64,000 nt of DNA from Rhizobium sp. Q54 (GCA_945907245.1 CAMDTB010000005.1:1-64000); one strand, 5' to 3'; positions 8,608 through 18,393 are shown, counted from the stretch's first letter. Program-made: numbers and translations. Notes: generated from the letters alone by a model not told the origin.

Positions 8608-9480
8608 TTACCCAAACCGCGGCTCGTCCCACCAAGGGAACCAGCCGGGCATGTCTTCGGACACCTTCAGCTTGTACTCGGCCGGGCGCTTTTCCAGGAA
8701 CGAGGTGACGCCTTCGGCGGCGTCGGCCATCTTACCGAGCGTGGCGATGCCGCGGCTGTCGATGTTGTGGGCTTCCATCGGGTGCGAGGCGCCCAGCATG
8801 CGCCACATCATCTGGCGCATCAGCGCCACCGACACCGCCGAGGTGTTCTCGGAGATTTCGCGGCCGATCTCGCGGGCGCGCGGGATCAGGTCCTCGGGCG
8901 CCAGGATTTCGGACACCAGGCCGCCATCCAGCGCTTCCTGCGCCGGGAATACGCGGCCCGAGTAGCACCATTTGGTGGCCTGCTGGATGCCGACGAGACG
9001 CGGCAGGAACCAGCTGGAGCAGGCTTCCATGACGAGGCCGCGGCGCCCGAAGACGAAGCCGTAGCGCGCCTCGGTCGAGGCAAGGCGGATGTCCATCGGC
9101 AGCTGCATGGTGACGCCGACGCCGACCGCCGGGCCGTTGCAGGCGGCGATCACCGGCTTCAGGCACTCGAAGATCTGCAGGGTCACGCGGCCGCCGCCGT
9201 CGCGCCACAGGCCGCCGGGGCCGACCTTGTCGATGCTGGGGCGCTTGTCGGTGTCGAAGGTCGAGCCGCCCGCGCCCAGATCGGCGCCGGCGCAGAAGCC
9301 GCGGCCTTCGCCGGTGACGATCACCGCGCGCACCTCGTCGTCGTCGTTGACCTTCCTGAACACCTCGACCATCTCGGACTGCATGTCGAAGTTGAAGGCG
9401 TTGAGGCGCTCCGGCCGGTTCAGCGTGATGGTCAGGATGCGGTCCTTCACATCCGTCTTGAGCGACTTGTAGGTGGTCAT
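8608..9480 (-). CDS. Enoyl-CoA hydratase/isomerase (crotonase) family protein
   Basis: A 290-residue crotonase-fold enzyme acting on acyl-CoA thioesters. The N-terminal TLNRPERLNAFN, the oxyanion segment EGRGFCAGADLG, and ACNGPAVGVGVTM with DIRLAS are standard. RRGLVMEACSSWFLPRLVG carries a Glu at one of the usual catalytic positions. It may act in fatty acid or aromatic degradation; substrate unknown. The start at 9480 has GGGGAAG about 6 bases upstream. It is the last gene before the terminator at 8574. Confidence 0.9.
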   Translation of the reverse strand: MTTYKSLKTDVKDRILTITLNRPERLNAFNFDMQSEMVEVFRKVNDDDEVRAVIVTGEGRGFCAGADLGAGGSTFDTDKRPSIDKVGPGGLWRDGGGRVTLQIFECLKPVIAACNGPAVGVGVTMQLPMDIRLASTEARYGFVFGRRGLVMEACSSWFLPRLVGIQQATKWCYSGRVFPAQEALDGGLVSEILAPEDLIPRAREIGREISENTSAVSVALMRQMMWRMLGASHPMEAHNIDSRGIATLGKMADAAEGVTSFLEKRPAEYKLKVSEDMPGWFPWWDEPRFG

Positions 9481-9511
9481 GGCATCTTCCCCGATTCGTT
9501 AGGCGTGAATT

Positions 9512-11005
9512 TCAGTGCTTCGCTATGTATTGGGCGATGGTGAGAAAGTCATCCGCTTTGGTGAGGCCCTCGCGGGCTTCCCGCTCGGCGATCAGCGACG
9601 CCTCGGTCACCAGGCCGGCCTCGAGATAGGCGGAAACGCCCGCCGCCACCCGCCAGCTTCGCGCCAGCAGCCGCCGGACGCCGGCGGCGTCGTTCTTCGC
9701 CAGCCGGCCTTCGTACAGCGCCTTGTTGGCGCCGATCAGGCCGGCGATCACGCCCGGGCGCGCCAGTCCGTACGGGTCGGTCTGGACGGCGTTCTCCAGC
9801 TTCCTGATGAAGTGGATCGCCTCGTTCTCCTGGTCGAGCACCACCATGGCCCGGACCGTCCGCTCGAGCGCGATGGCGAAGTCGATCAGCGTCTGCGCCG
9901 CGCCGAAGTCCAGATTGACCAGCGGATCCATGATCAGCCGCGTCCGGCGCAGATAGGCGCCCGCTTCGGCCGGCTGGCCCGCCTTCATCGATTCGACGGA
10001 CAGCAGCGCCAGGGTCGCCGCCTTGTCCTTGCTGTTGTTCATGGTCTCGATCATGGCGAGCGCCGGCGCGCCTTGCACGGCCTTGGCCAGCAGGGTGAAC
10101 AGTTCGTCGAGCAGCCCCTGGTCGTAGCTGAGCGACGGCGGGAACCACTTCTGCGCGCCGGCGAAGTCGCCGTGCCGCGCCGCCAGGACCGCGAGGGCGA
10201 GCCGGGCATCGCCGGACCGGGGCAGCGCCGCGAGCTCCTCCAGCGCCTTCTGTGCGTCGGCGCGCTTGCCGAGCTGGTCCTGCTTGAGGGCGAGCCGCGC
10301 CTCGAGCCGCGGACGGTCCAGGTCCGGCAGCAGGGCGATCATGCGCCGCGCCGCGTCGAGCCTGCCGGCGGCGATGAACGCCATGGCGGTCGGCGAATGG
10401 ACGATGATCGCGGTGCTCTCGGGCGGCGCACCCTTGCCGAGCGTGGCGGCGAAATCCCGCAGCAGCCGTTCGGCTTCCTGCAGGCGCTTCGCCTCCTGCT
10501 GCGCGCGCACCGCCGCGAGCAGGCCGTCGACGCGGCGATTGGGCGACAGGGAGTCCAGCCAGGCCTTTGTCCGGGCCGGATCGTTGAGCGCCGCAAGGAT
10601 GCTTGCCGCCGCCCAGTCCACCTGGCCCACCGGCAGCGGCTGCTTCTGCATGGCATCGAGGATCGCCCCGGCGCCGGTACGGTCACCCTTCTTCGCCATC
10701 AGCACGGCGACCCGCGCCTCGGCCAGCCGGCGCTGGCCGCCGGGCGCGACCTTGTCGGCGCTGCGCCGGGCGCGCTGCAGGTCGCCCGCGTCCGCTGAAA
10801 CCTCGTTGAGCTTGACCCAAAGCGCCGCGGCCTCTTCCGGATCCTTGCCGGGATCGGCCTTCAGCAACGCCTCGGCCCCGTCGAGCAGACAGGTCTGCAT
10901 GGGCGTGCCGCGCGCCTGCCGGTAGCACGGCGTGTCGGCCGCGCCCTGCGCCGGCGCCGCGATGGCGACGGCAGCGGCGAAGGCGACAGCGGCCAGGACG
11001 CGCAC
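9512..11005 (-). CDS. Secreted TPR-like repeat protein, unknown function
   Basis: A 497-residue protein with a clear signal peptide (MRVLAAVAFAAAVAIAAP, cleavage near AQGAA). The mature part is almost entirely Ala/Leu/Arg-rich helices with spacing typical of tetratricopeptide or Sel1-like repeats (for example EAAALWVKLNEVSADAGD and AQKALEELAALPRSGDARLA). It is probably a periplasmic scaffold. No enzyme motif was found. It follows the 11010 gene by only 4 bases and is likely in the same operon. Confidence 0.72.
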   Translation of the reverse strand: MRVLAAVAFAAAVAIAAPAQGAADTPCYRQARGTPMQTCLLDGAEALLKADPGKDPEEAAALWVKLNEVSADAGDLQRARRSADKVAPGGQRRLAEARVAVLMAKKGDRTGAGAILDAMQKQPLPVGQVDWAAASILAALNDPARTKAWLDSLSPNRRVDGLLAAVRAQQEAKRLQEAERLLRDFAATLGKGAPPESTAIIVHSPTAMAFIAAGRLDAARRMIALLPDLDRPRLEARLALKQDQLGKRADAQKALEELAALPRSGDARLALAVLAARHGDFAGAQKWFPPSLSYDQGLLDELFTLLAKAVQGAPALAMIETMNNSKDKAATLALLSVESMKAGQPAEAGAYLRRTRLIMDPLVNLDFGAAQTLIDFAIALERTVRAMVVLDQENEAIHFIRKLENAVQTDPYGLARPGVIAGLIGANKALYEGRLAKNDAAGVRRLLARSWRVAAGVSAYLEAGLVTEASLIAEREAREGLTKADDFLTIAQYIAKH

Positions 11006-11009
11006 GGGA

Positions 11010-11342
11010 CTAGTGATCGGAACGGGCCGCGTTGAGCAGGCCGGTATCGTATTCCAGCCCTTCCTTGGTCAGGGTGATGGCGACCGGGAAGTGCGACTTT
11101 GCGAGGCCCTTGCGCTCCAGCGCGATCCAGACCGCCTCGTTGGAGAAGCCGGTGATGTCCCGGGTCGAGACCACGTATTCGCCCACATGGACGTGGTCGC
11201 CATGGGCGTGCGGCATGTGGGTGACGACGACGTCCCCGGTCTTCTCGTCGACGATGGAGGTCTCCCGGTGCCGCGCCAGCTCCTGCATCAGGGCCAGCGT
11301 CTTGTTCTGCAGCGGGTTCAGCTTGATCTTTTCCTTGGCCAT
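11010..11342 (-). CDS. Conserved-looking 110-residue protein, unknown function
   Basis: The start at 11342 is supported by GAGGAAGG. The soluble protein begins MAKEKIKLNPLQNKTLALMQ and has a His-rich middle (HMPHAHGDHVHVGEYVV) followed by a mixed alpha/beta C-terminal half. The His cluster could bind metal, but no known motif is matched. It is expressed upstream of the TPR-like secreted protein with a 4-base gap. Confidence 0.75.
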   Translation of the reverse strand: MAKEKIKLNPLQNKTLALMQELARHRETSIVDEKTGDVVVTHMPHAHGDHVHVGEYVVSTRDITGFSNEAVWIALERKGLAKSHFPVAITLTKEGLEYDTGLLNAARSDH

Positions 11343-11369
11343 GATGCCTTCCTCGTATGTGTTTCTGGC

Positions 11370-12113
11370 CTAGACGTGCTGCCCGCCATTGACGAACAGT
11401 TCGGTGCCGGTGACGTAGCTCGCCTGTTCCGAACACAGGAAATAGATCGCCTTGGCCACTTCTTCAGGGGTGCCGAGCCGCCGCATCGGCAGTTGCTCGA
11501 CGATCTTCTCGGTGCCGGGCGACAAAATCGAGGTGTCGATCTCGCCCGGCGCGATGGCGTTGACACGGATGCCGTGTGGCCCGAAGTCCGAGGCCATCTC
11601 GCGGGTCAGCGCCGCCAGCGCCGCCTTGGACGTCGCGTAGGCGGTGCCAGCGAACGGATGCACCCGGCTGTCGGCGATCGAGGTCACGTTGACCACCGCG
11701 CCGCGCGCGGCCTTCAGCTCGTCCATCAGCCCGCGCGCCAGCAGCAGCGGCGCGACCAGGTTGACCTCGTAGACCCGGTGCCAGAGGTCGACCGGCGTGT
11801 CGATGGAGCTGAGGCGCACGCCGCCCGGTCCCTTGGGCGAGACGCCGGCATTGTTGACCAGCGCGTTGAGCGGGCTGCCATGGAGGCGCTCGCGCATCTG
11901 CTCGATACCCTTCGACCGGCTTTCAGGGTCGGCCAGATCGATCTGCACGTGGTTATCGCGGCCGCCGAGCCAGGGGCAATCCTCCGAAAACGCCATGCGC
12001 GAGCAGGTGATCACGCGCCAGCCCGCGCTGGAGAATCGCTTCACCGTGGCGTGGCCGATGCCCCGGCTCGCGCCGGTCAGGATCAGCGTCTTGCGTTCTT
12101 CGTTCGACGACAA
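11370..12113 (-). CDS. Short-chain dehydrogenase/reductase
   Basis: A 247-residue classical SDR. The Rossmann motif TGASRGIGHATV, NNAGVSP, the catalytic Ser in VNVTSIADS, the Tyr/Lys pair in YATSKAALA, and GIRVNAIAPGEIDT are all in place. The TTG start at 12113 is set by GGGAG six bases upstream. Which alcohol or ketone it acts on is unknown. It is followed by the 11010 and 9512 genes on the same strand. Confidence 0.9.
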   Translation of the reverse strand: MSSNEERKTLILTGASRGIGHATVKRFSSAGWRVITCSRMAFSEDCPWLGGRDNHVQIDLADPESRSKGIEQMRERLHGSPLNALVNNAGVSPKGPGGVRLSSIDTPVDLWHRVYEVNLVAPLLLARGLMDELKAARGAVVNVTSIADSRVHPFAGTAYATSKAALAALTREMASDFGPHGIRVNAIAPGEIDTSILSPGTEKIVEQLPMRRLGTPEEVAKAIYFLCSEQASYVTGTELFVNGGQHV

Positions 12114-12236
12114 AATGTCTCCCGTCAGTAGTGCAAACGATTCTTACCGATGCGGATATCATAATACGCGGGTTGCACCAATTCGATATCCCCCGCGAGG
12201 AAGGCCCACCACCCTCCGAAAGGCCGCAGGGTACCA

Positions 12237-12584
12237 CTACAGGGCCTTCAGGGCCTGCCTTTGTTCGTCGCCGAAGCCGGCGGTGAGCATCTTGCCGGTG
12301 TCGATCACCGGACGCTTCACCAGCGACGGCAGCTCGACCACCAGCTTGACCGCATCGGCATCGCTGTTGACGACCTGCCGATCGGGCGACAGCTTGCGCC
12401 AGGTGGTGCCGCGGCGATTGAGCAACGTGTCGCGCCCCAGCACCTTCATCCAGCGCTCGGCGGTCGCGGCATCGAGGCCTTCCACCTTGAAGTCATGGAA
12501 GCGGTAGGAGATCCCGTTCAGGTCCAGCCAGTCCCGGGCCTTCTTGACGGTGTCGCAGTTCTTGATGCCATAGACGTCGATCAT
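12237..12584 (-). CDS. ArsC/Spx-family (YffB-like) thioredoxin-fold protein
   Basis: A 115-residue protein of the arsenate reductase-like family. The N-terminal YGIKNCDTVKKARDWL has the single catalytic-site Cys, and LLNRRGTTWRKL and LVKRPVIDTG match the conserved later segments. YffB-type members have glutathione-related reductase features and are often not true arsenate reductases. It lies 4 bases after the CDF transporter gene, so the two may be co-transcribed. Confidence 0.88.
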   Translation of the reverse strand: MIDVYGIKNCDTVKKARDWLDLNGISYRFHDFKVEGLDAATAERWMKVLGRDTLLNRRGTTWRKLSPDRQVVNSDADAVKLVVELPSLVKRPVIDTGKMLTAGFGDEQRQALKAL

Positions 12585-12588
12585 GAAG

Positions 12589-13530
12589 TCACCTCTCGAA
12601 ATGGTCGCGCCGTTCGACGACGCCTTGCGGATCGGCGTGGATGATCACCTCGGCGCCGGGATATTTTTCCAGCAACTCGCCTTCGATATCGTCGACGATC
12701 CGATGCGCCTCGATCAGGGACAGGTCGCGGTCCACCTCCACGTGGAACTGGATGAACACGTTGGGCCCCGACGAGCGGGTGCGCAGATCGTGCAGGCTGA
12801 TCACGCCGGGATGAGCGCGCACCAGCGCCTTGATGGTGTCGCGGTCCACATCCGGCAGTTCCTTGTCCATCAGCACGTTGAATGACACGCGCAGGATGGA
12901 ATAGGCGCTCCACGCCAGGTAGAGGGCGATGCCAATGGCGAACAACGGATCGGCGTAGGCGAAGCCGGTATATCCGGCGATGACCAGGGCGGCGATAACG
13001 CTGAGGTTTGTCAGCAGGTCGCTGACATAGTGCAGGGAATCGGCCGAGACGGCGGTCGAGCCGGTCTTGCGGACCACATGGCGCTGGTAGATCACCAGCG
13101 CCGCGGTCGCCGCGATCGAAACCGCCATGACGCCGATGCCGGCCTCCGGGTTGCGCACCTGCGGCGGATCGAGCAGGCGGGTCGAGGCTTCGAACACCAC
13201 GAACGCCGCCGAGCCGGCCATGACGGCGGCCTGCACCAGGCTGCCGATGGCCTCTGCCTTGCCGTGACCGAAGCGGTGCTGCCGGTCGGCGGGAGAGACG
13301 GCCTGGCTGATGGCGAACAAGTTCACCGCGGACGCCACGAGGTCGAGCACCGAATCGACCAGCGACGACAGGATCGCGACCGATCCGGTGTAAAGACCGG
13401 CGGCGAATTTGATCGCGATCAGCAGCGCCGCGACCGATAGCGACGCCCAGGCCGCCCGCTTCATCAACGGCGCCGCGCGACGGATGTCGATGGCGGCCCG
13501 GTCCAGCTCGCTGTGGATCGGCGCGGTCAT
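12589..13530 (-). CDS. Cation diffusion facilitator (FieF-like) metal exporter
   Basis: A 313-residue inner-membrane divalent cation/proton antiporter. Membrane helices start near residue 25. The metal site appears in helix 2 (SSLVDSVLDLVAS) and helix 5 (SADSLHYVSDLLTN), and HRFGHGKAEAIG is the conserved cytoplasmic loop. The last 90 residues form the ferredoxin-like cytoplasmic domain with HDLRTRSSG and VHVEV-like FHVEVD. The start at 13530 leaves the normal family length; the longer frame overlaps pdxH antisense-free but out of family. Confidence 0.92.
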   Translation of the reverse strand: MTAPIHSELDRAAIDIRRAAPLMKRAAWASLSVAALLIAIKFAAGLYTGSVAILSSLVDSVLDLVASAVNLFAISQAVSPADRQHRFGHGKAEAIGSLVQAAVMAGSAAFVVFEASTRLLDPPQVRNPEAGIGVMAVSIAATAALVIYQRHVVRKTGSTAVSADSLHYVSDLLTNLSVIAALVIAGYTGFAYADPLFAIGIALYLAWSAYSILRVSFNVLMDKELPDVDRDTIKALVRAHPGVISLHDLRTRSSGPNVFIQFHVEVDRDLSLIEAHRIVDDIEGELLEKYPGAEVIIHADPQGVVERRDHFER

Positions 13531-13537
13531 GCCCGGC

Positions 13538-14125
13538 TCAAGGGTAGAGCCACTGCACCGTCCAGCCATCGCCCGCGCGGATGAACAGCTGGCGCTCATG
13601 CAGGCGGTGGTCGCGGTGCTGCCAGAACTCGATGGCCTCGGGGATGACGCGGAAGCCGGTCCAGTAGTCCGGGCGCGGGATGCTGCCGATCGCATGGCGC
13701 GCGGCATAGGACGCCACCGCCTTCTCCAGCGCGAAGCGACCCTCGAGCGGACGGGACTGCTTCGACGCCCAGGCGCCGATGCGGCTGCCCCGGTCGCGGC
13801 TGTCGAAATAGGCGTCGGCCTGTGCGTCGGAGACGCGTTCGACCCGGCCGCGCACACGCACCTGCCGGCCCAGGCTCTTCCAGTGAAAGCACAGCGCGGC
13901 GCGCGGGTTGGCGGCCAGCTCGCCGCCCTTGGCGCTCTCCGTGTTGGTGTAGAACACGAAGCCTTCCTCGGGCCCGCGCGCCTTCATCAGCACCATGCGC
14001 ACATCAGGCATGCCGCCGCCGTCGGCGGTGGCGAGAGCCATGGCCTCGGGCACGTCGGGCTCGGAACGGCGCGCATCGGCGAACCATTCCTCGAAGCGAA
14101 CGAAGGGGTCGGTTTCGGAAGTCAT
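13538..14125 (-). CDS. pdxH: Pyridoxine/pyridoxamine 5'-phosphate oxidase
   Basis: A 195-residue FMN enzyme making pyridoxal 5'-phosphate. Signatures: [52 protein letters not shown] with FMN and phosphate contacts, [14 protein letters not shown], and the C-terminal [16 protein letters not shown] followed by WLYP. The ATG at 14125 gives the usual length; the frame is open to 14221 but the added 32 residues do not resemble the family. It ends 7 bases before the CDF gene. Confidence 0.95.
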   Translation of the reverse strand: MTSETDPFVRFEEWFADARRSEPDVPEAMALATADGGGMPDVRMVLMKARGPEEGFVFYTNTESAKGGELAANPRAALCFHWKSLGRQVRVRGRVERVSDAQADAYFDSRDRGSRIGAWASKQSRPLEGRFALEKAVASYAARHAIGSIPRPDYWTGFRVIPEAIEFWQHRDHRLHERQLFIRAGDGWTVQWLYP

Positions 14126-14282
14126 CGGCCGCACCGGAACATTGAGAGCAATGCCGTGTTGTAGCGGTTCCTCGGGCAACGTCCAAGCGCGCGGCGCGCA
14201 TAGGGTATGATGCGTTTTCATTCTGGCTGGCCGCGCCGCGTCCGTCGCCTATACTGCCGGTCTGCAATTCGAGGATGGACCC

Positions 14283-14762
14283 ATGCGCATTCAACGGCTT
14301 CTGTGCCTCACGCTCCTGTCCGCAACGCTGGCGGCGTGCGCCGGCGACTACCAGGAGCCGGTGAGCGAGGCGCCGCCGCCGCCGCCCGCTCCGGCGCCGC
14401 AACTGCCGCCCCCGCCACCTCCGCCGCCGCCACCGACCGTGGTGCCGCGCGAGGCCGGCAAGGTCGCCGGCCGGGACGTGGGCGGCGCCGCCGCCCGGCT
14501 GCTGCAGGAAGAGGACCGGGCGATCATGGAGAAGACGACGCAAAAGGCCCTGTCCACCGGTGTGGCGGGCAAGCCCATGGCCTGGTCGAACGCCGGGACC
14601 GGCGCCAGCGGCTCGATCACGCCCCAGCCCAAGTTCAGCATGGGCGGCAAGAGCTGCCGCGAGTTCCAGCAGGTGGTGAACGCCGGCGGCAAGAAGTCCA
14701 CCGGCTACGGCACCGCCTGCGTGTCGCCGGACGGCACCTGGCTGATCGACGAGAACGGGTGA
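14283..14762 (+). CDS. Pro-rich lipoprotein with surface-antigen-like C-terminal domain
   Basis: A 159-residue protein with a lipoprotein signal (LLSATLAAC, lipidated Cys at residue 19). After that comes a block with long runs of proline (about residues 31-52), probably spanning the periplasm or reaching through peptidoglycan. The C-terminal half (AWSNAGTGASGSITPQ, CREFQQVVNAGG, GTACVSPDGTW) resembles the domain of 17-kDa-type surface antigens. It is convergent with the CsgG-like gene and shares its terminator. Confidence 0.8.
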   Translation: MRIQRLLCLTLLSATLAACAGDYQEPVSEAPPPPPAPAPQLPPPPPPPPPPTVVPREAGKVAGRDVGGAAARLLQEEDRAIMEKTTQKALSTGVAGKPMAWSNAGTGASGSITPQPKFSMGGKSCREFQQVVNAGGKKSTGYGTACVSPDGTWLIDENG

Positions 14763-14775
14763 CCTTACCCAACAA

Positions 14776-14799
14776 AAAAGGGGGCCGAAGCCCCCTTTT
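14776..14799. terminator. Bidirectional terminator
   Basis: AAAAGGGGGC-CGAA-GCCCCCTTTT is a perfect ten-pair stem with a four-base loop. It has A and T runs on both sides and lies between two convergent genes, 14 bases after one stop and 21 before the other. Confidence 0.9.
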
Positions 14800-14820
14800 C
14801 CGCCGGGATGGTCCCGAAGT

Positions 14821-15747
14821 TTACTTCGCCAGCTCGAGCAGCTTCGACGGCACCCAGCCGCGGTCGCCATTCGGCTCCTCGACTTCCCAGAACAGGCCGG
14901 CCTTGTTGCCGGTCGGGTGCAGGACCATGCCTTCGCGCAGGCCGCGCACCGGGGCCGCGTCGTCGCGCGGCTCGGACAGCAGGGCGGTGCGCTCCAGCAG
15001 CCGCTGGGCGGGGAGTGGCGCCGCCATCTTGGCGTTGCCCGACAGGCCGCCCATCTGGGTCACCATGTTGCGGTAGGCCTTGATGTAGGCCAGCGTGATC
15101 ACCTTGCCTATGTCGGTATCGGCATAGCCGCCGCCCGCCGCCGCCAGCGCCAGGCCGAAGCCGCCCCAGCCGCCGCCGCCGAAGCCGAACGACACGTCGG
15201 TCTTCTTGTAGGTGCCCTCGGCGATCAACTCCTGCACGCCGGTGCGGGCGTTGGTCAGGGTGAGCAGCGCCTGGGCTTCCAGCTTCTTGGTCTTGATGCC
15301 GCCCAGCGCCGCGCCCCAGCCGCCGCCGATGGCGCCGCCGATACCCGCGCCGATGGCGCTGCCGCCGGTGTTGCTGTCCTGGGTCACCAGGTCGGGCAGG
15401 ATGAAATAGTCGGCGGCCACCATCTGGCCCTTGCCGATGTCCGAGCCGCGCTGCAGCTCGTCCTCGCCCATCAGCTCGCGCTCTTCCTTCATCATCTGCA
15501 TGCCCTGGCCGCGATCGACCAGCTGGAAGCAGCCCGACTTCATGACGATCAGCTTGATCACCGCCGCCGGGTTGCCCAGGTTGTACTGGCGCCACCACTC
15601 GTTCTGGCTGTCCTTGATCGCGACCGTGCCCATCACCTGCGGGCACATGGGAATCTCGAGGTTCTCCTCCGGCGTCTTCTTCTTCGCCAGGGCCGGACTG
15701 CCGGCCAGGACCACGGCCGCCGCCACGGCAAATGCAATCGCGCGCAT
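14821..15747 (-). CDS. CsgG-like secreted protein with C-terminal SH3-type domain
   Basis: A 308-residue protein with a signal peptide (MRAIAFAVAAAVVLAGSPALA). The body resembles the CsgG/curli-assembly fold, seen in MVAADYFILPDLV, a glycine-zipper stretch (GSAIGAGIGGAIGGGWG), and TLTNARTGVQELIAEG. The last 50 residues (EGMVLHPTGNKAGLFW, DRGWVPSKLLEL) look like a bacterial SH3 domain. No lipobox Cys is present, unlike classical CsgG. No other curli genes are nearby, so a curli role is not implied. Start supported by GGGGGT nine bases upstream. Confidence 0.8.
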   Translation of the reverse strand: MRAIAFAVAAAVVLAGSPALAKKKTPEENLEIPMCPQVMGTVAIKDSQNEWWRQYNLGNPAAVIKLIVMKSGCFQLVDRGQGMQMMKEERELMGEDELQRGSDIGKGQMVAADYFILPDLVTQDSNTGGSAIGAGIGGAIGGGWGAALGGIKTKKLEAQALLTLTNARTGVQELIAEGTYKKTDVSFGFGGGGWGGFGLALAAAGGGYADTDIGKVITLAYIKAYRNMVTQMGGLSGNAKMAAPLPAQRLLERTALLSEPRDDAAPVRGLREGMVLHPTGNKAGLFWEVEEPNGDRGWVPSKLLELAK

Positions 15748-15994
15748 GTTCAGAGAACCCCCTCGAATGTTGGACCGGGTTGCCACCGGGCAGTTATCGA
15801 TCGGCGGCGCAGTAAACGAACAGGTAAATGCTCGCCTGTTGGGTGTCAATCGCAACGCCCCCACCCCCGCCTTAAGTGTCTGGAAATCTACCCAGGTCGG
15901 GGTATGGCGCGCGTTGTCCGGCCCGGTTTGACGACCGCTCCGGTTGGTGTACGATGCGGCTCTCTTCACTCCAGGTAGCAGCAGCAAAATCGAT

Positions 15995-16822
15995 ATGACT
16001 TCACCGAACGGCCTGATGACCGGCAAGCGCGGCCTCATCATGGGTGTGGCCAACAATCGCTCCATCGCCTGGGGCATTGCCCAGAGACTGCGCGAGCACG
16101 GCGCCGAGCTGGCCTTCACCTTCCAGGGCGAGGCGCTGGAGAAGCGCGTGCGGCCGCTGGCGGAGTCGGTCGGCAGCGCGCTGGTGCTGGAATGCGACGT
16201 GACCAGGCCCGAGCAACTCGACGCCACCTTCGCGGCGCTGGAGCAAGCCTGGGGAAGCATCGATTTCGTCGTCCACGCGATCGCCTATTCGGACAAGGAC
16301 CAGCTGAAGGGCCGGTACGTCGACACGACGGCCGAGAACTTCGCCATGACCATGAACATCTCGTGCTTCTCGTTCACCGCCGTCTGCCAGAGGGCCGAGA
16401 AGCTGATGCCGAACGGCGGCAGCCTGCTGACCCTGACCTATTACGGCGCCGAGAAGGTGTTGCCACACTACAACGTGATGGGCGTCGCCAAGGCCGCGCT
16501 CGAGGCCAGCGTCCGCTACATGGCCAAGGACCTGGGCGAGAAGAACATCCGCGTCAACGCCATCTCGGCCGGTCCGATCAAGACCCTGGCCGCCTCGGGC
16601 ATCGGCGACTTCCGCTACATCCTGAAGTGGAACGAGTACCACTCGCCGCTGCGCCGGAACGTGACCATCGAAGAGGTGGGCGGCTCGGGACTGTACCTGC
16701 TGTCGGACCTGTCGTCGGGCGTCACCGGCGAGATCCACTATGTGGACAACGGCTACAACATCATCGGCATGAAGGACGAATCCGCGCCCGACATCGTGAT
16801 CGGCGGCGCGGTCCAGGAATAG
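15995..16822 (+). CDS. fabI: Enoyl-[acyl-carrier-protein] reductase (NADH) FabI
   Basis: A 275-residue enzyme for the last reduction in each fatty acid elongation cycle. The FabI-type nucleotide motif [17 protein letters not shown] and the catalytic pattern [24 protein letters not shown] (key residues Tyr, Tyr and Lys) identify it, with [14 protein letters not shown] after it. The ATG at 15995 gives the family's length. aroC follows after 4 bases, an arrangement known from other alphaproteobacteria. Confidence 0.96.
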   Translation: MTSPNGLMTGKRGLIMGVANNRSIAWGIAQRLREHGAELAFTFQGEALEKRVRPLAESVGSALVLECDVTRPEQLDATFAALEQAWGSIDFVVHAIAYSDKDQLKGRYVDTTAENFAMTMNISCFSFTAVCQRAEKLMPNGGSLLTLTYYGAEKVLPHYNVMGVAKAALEASVRYMAKDLGEKNIRVNAISAGPIKTLAASGIGDFRYILKWNEYHSPLRRNVTIEEVGGSGLYLLSDLSSGVTGEIHYVDNGYNIIGMKDESAPDIVIGGAVQE

Positions 16823-16826
16823 ACCC

Positions 16827-17900
16827 ATGTCGCACAACACCTTCGGCCATCTGTTCCGGGTGACCACCTGGGGCGAGAGCCACGGGCCGGCCATCGGCTG
16901 CGTGGTCGACGGTACGCCGCCGGGCCTGCCGATCGACGAGGCGTTCATCCAGCACTATCTGGACCAGCGCCGGCCGGGGCAGTCGCGCTTCACCACCCAG
17001 CGTCGCGAGCCGGACGAGGTGAAAATCCTGTCGGGCGTGTTCGAGGGCGTGACCACGGGCACGCCGATCCAGCTGATGATCGAGAACGTCGACCAGCGAT
17101 CGAAGGACTATGGCGACATCGCCGCCAAATACCGGCCGGGCCACGCCGACTATAGCTACATCGCCAAGTACGGCATCCGCGACTACCGGGGCGGCGGCCG
17201 CTCGTCGGCGCGCGAGACCGCCTCGCGCGTGGCGGCTGGCGCCGTCGCGCGCAAGGTGCTGGGCGACGGCGTCGTCATCCGGGGCGCGCTGGTGCGCATC
17301 GGCGAGCACGCCATCGACCCGGCCAACTGGGACTGGAGCATCACCGGCGACAACCCGTTCTGGTCGCCCGACGCCAACGCCGCCGCGCTGTGGGAAGGCT
17401 ATCTCGACGGCATCCGCAAGGCGGGCAGCTCGGTGGGCGCGGTGATCGAGGTGCATGCCTCGGGCGTCCCGGCGGGCTGGGGCGCACCGCTCTACGCCAA
17501 GCTCGACGCCGACCTGGCCGGCGCCATGATGAGCATCAATGCGGTCAAGGGCGTGGAGATCGGCAGCGGCTTCGAGGCCGCCACCCTGACCGGCGAGGCC
17601 AATGCCGACGAGATGCGCGCTGGCAATGACGGCCAGCCGCGCTTCCTGTCCAACAAGGCGGGCGGCATCCTGGGCGGCATCTCGACCGGCCAGGACGTGG
17701 TGGTGCGCTTCGCGGTCAAGCCGACCTCGTCGATCCTGTCGCCGCGCCAGACCGTGACCGTAGACGGCGAGGAGACCGAGATCGTCACCAAGGGGCGGCA
17801 CGACCCCTGCGTGGGCATCCGCGCCGTGCCGGTGGGCGAGGCCATGATGGCCTGCGTGCTGGCCGATCACATGCTGCGCCACCGCGGCCAGGTCGGCTAG
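16827..17900 (+). CDS. aroC: Chorismate synthase AroC
   Basis: A 357-residue FMN-dependent enzyme making chorismate, the last step of the shikimate pathway. [44 protein letters not shown], and [20 protein letters not shown] are the signature blocks; the C-terminal part has [17 protein letters not shown] and [13 protein letters not shown]. It probably shares an operon with fabI. Chorismate is also the substrate of the secreted fusion enzyme encoded at 51560. Confidence 0.97.
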   Translation: MSHNTFGHLFRVTTWGESHGPAIGCVVDGTPPGLPIDEAFIQHYLDQRRPGQSRFTTQRREPDEVKILSGVFEGVTTGTPIQLMIENVDQRSKDYGDIAAKYRPGHADYSYIAKYGIRDYRGGGRSSARETASRVAAGAVARKVLGDGVVIRGALVRIGEHAIDPANWDWSITGDNPFWSPDANAAALWEGYLDGIRKAGSSVGAVIEVHASGVPAGWGAPLYAKLDADLAGAMMSINAVKGVEIGSGFEAATLTGEANADEMRAGNDGQPRFLSNKAGGILGGISTGQDVVVRFAVKPTSSILSPRQTVTVDGEETEIVTKGRHDPCVGIRAVPVGEAMMACVLADHMLRHRGQVG

Positions 17901-17979
17901 CTTTGCAGGCCGGACCACTTACTTCAGATAGAGTTCTCGCCTCGGGTAGAGTCGTGGCTTCGCTTCGGAAGGATTCCGC

Positions 17980-18393
17980 ATGAACAAGGGTTGGGCGGCT
18001 GTGGTCGGCCTGGGGCTGATTTGCATGGCCGCGGCGGCGGCGGCACAGAACATGGACCCCGAGGCGGTCAATCCCTCCACGCCGGACCTGATGAATCCGG
18101 CCACCAAGCCGATCGACGAAGGTTTCCAGAATCCGATCCCGCCCGAGCAGCAGCGGCCGACCGTGTCGGACTGGGGCGGCCTGCGGCCCGACTACGGCCG
18201 CGAGGAAACCTATTATTTCTGCAGCCCGTGCCATTCCGATGCGCGGATCAAGGCCGCCCGCAAGACGCGCGCCGACTGGTCGGCAACCATCGACAGGATC
18301 CTCGAGAAATACCCTTACGAGCCGCTGGAGGCGCAGGAGCGCGAGGTCATCCTCGATTATCTGGCCAAGCAATATGGTCCGAACGTGCCGTGA
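17980..18393 (+). CDS. Secreted small c-type cytochrome-like protein
   Basis: A 137-residue protein with a signal peptide (to about residue 22, AAAAAAQ). One haem-attachment motif, CSPCH, lies at residues 81-85. The rest (TRADWSATIDRILEKY, VILDYLAKQYG) has the helical ending of small cytochromes c. No methionine follows the motif, so the sixth haem ligand is not the usual Met. It is probably a periplasmic electron carrier. The next gene encodes a paralogue lacking the motif. Confidence 0.82.
   Translation: MNKGWAAVVGLGLICMAAAAAAQNMDPEAVNPSTPDLMNPATKPIDEGFQNPIPPEQQRPTVSDWGGLRPDYGREETYYFCSPCHSDARIKAARKTRADWSATIDRILEKYPYEPLEAQEREVILDYLAKQYGPNVP

Noticed and set aside
13531-13857. N-terminal extension of the CDF transporter
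   Set aside because: It is an alternative reading of the pdxH gene with low-complexity residues and no membrane helix.
14391-14450. Runs of CCG/CCN as a DNA repeat
   Set aside because: They encode the poly-proline part of the lipoprotein and are not an independent repeat.
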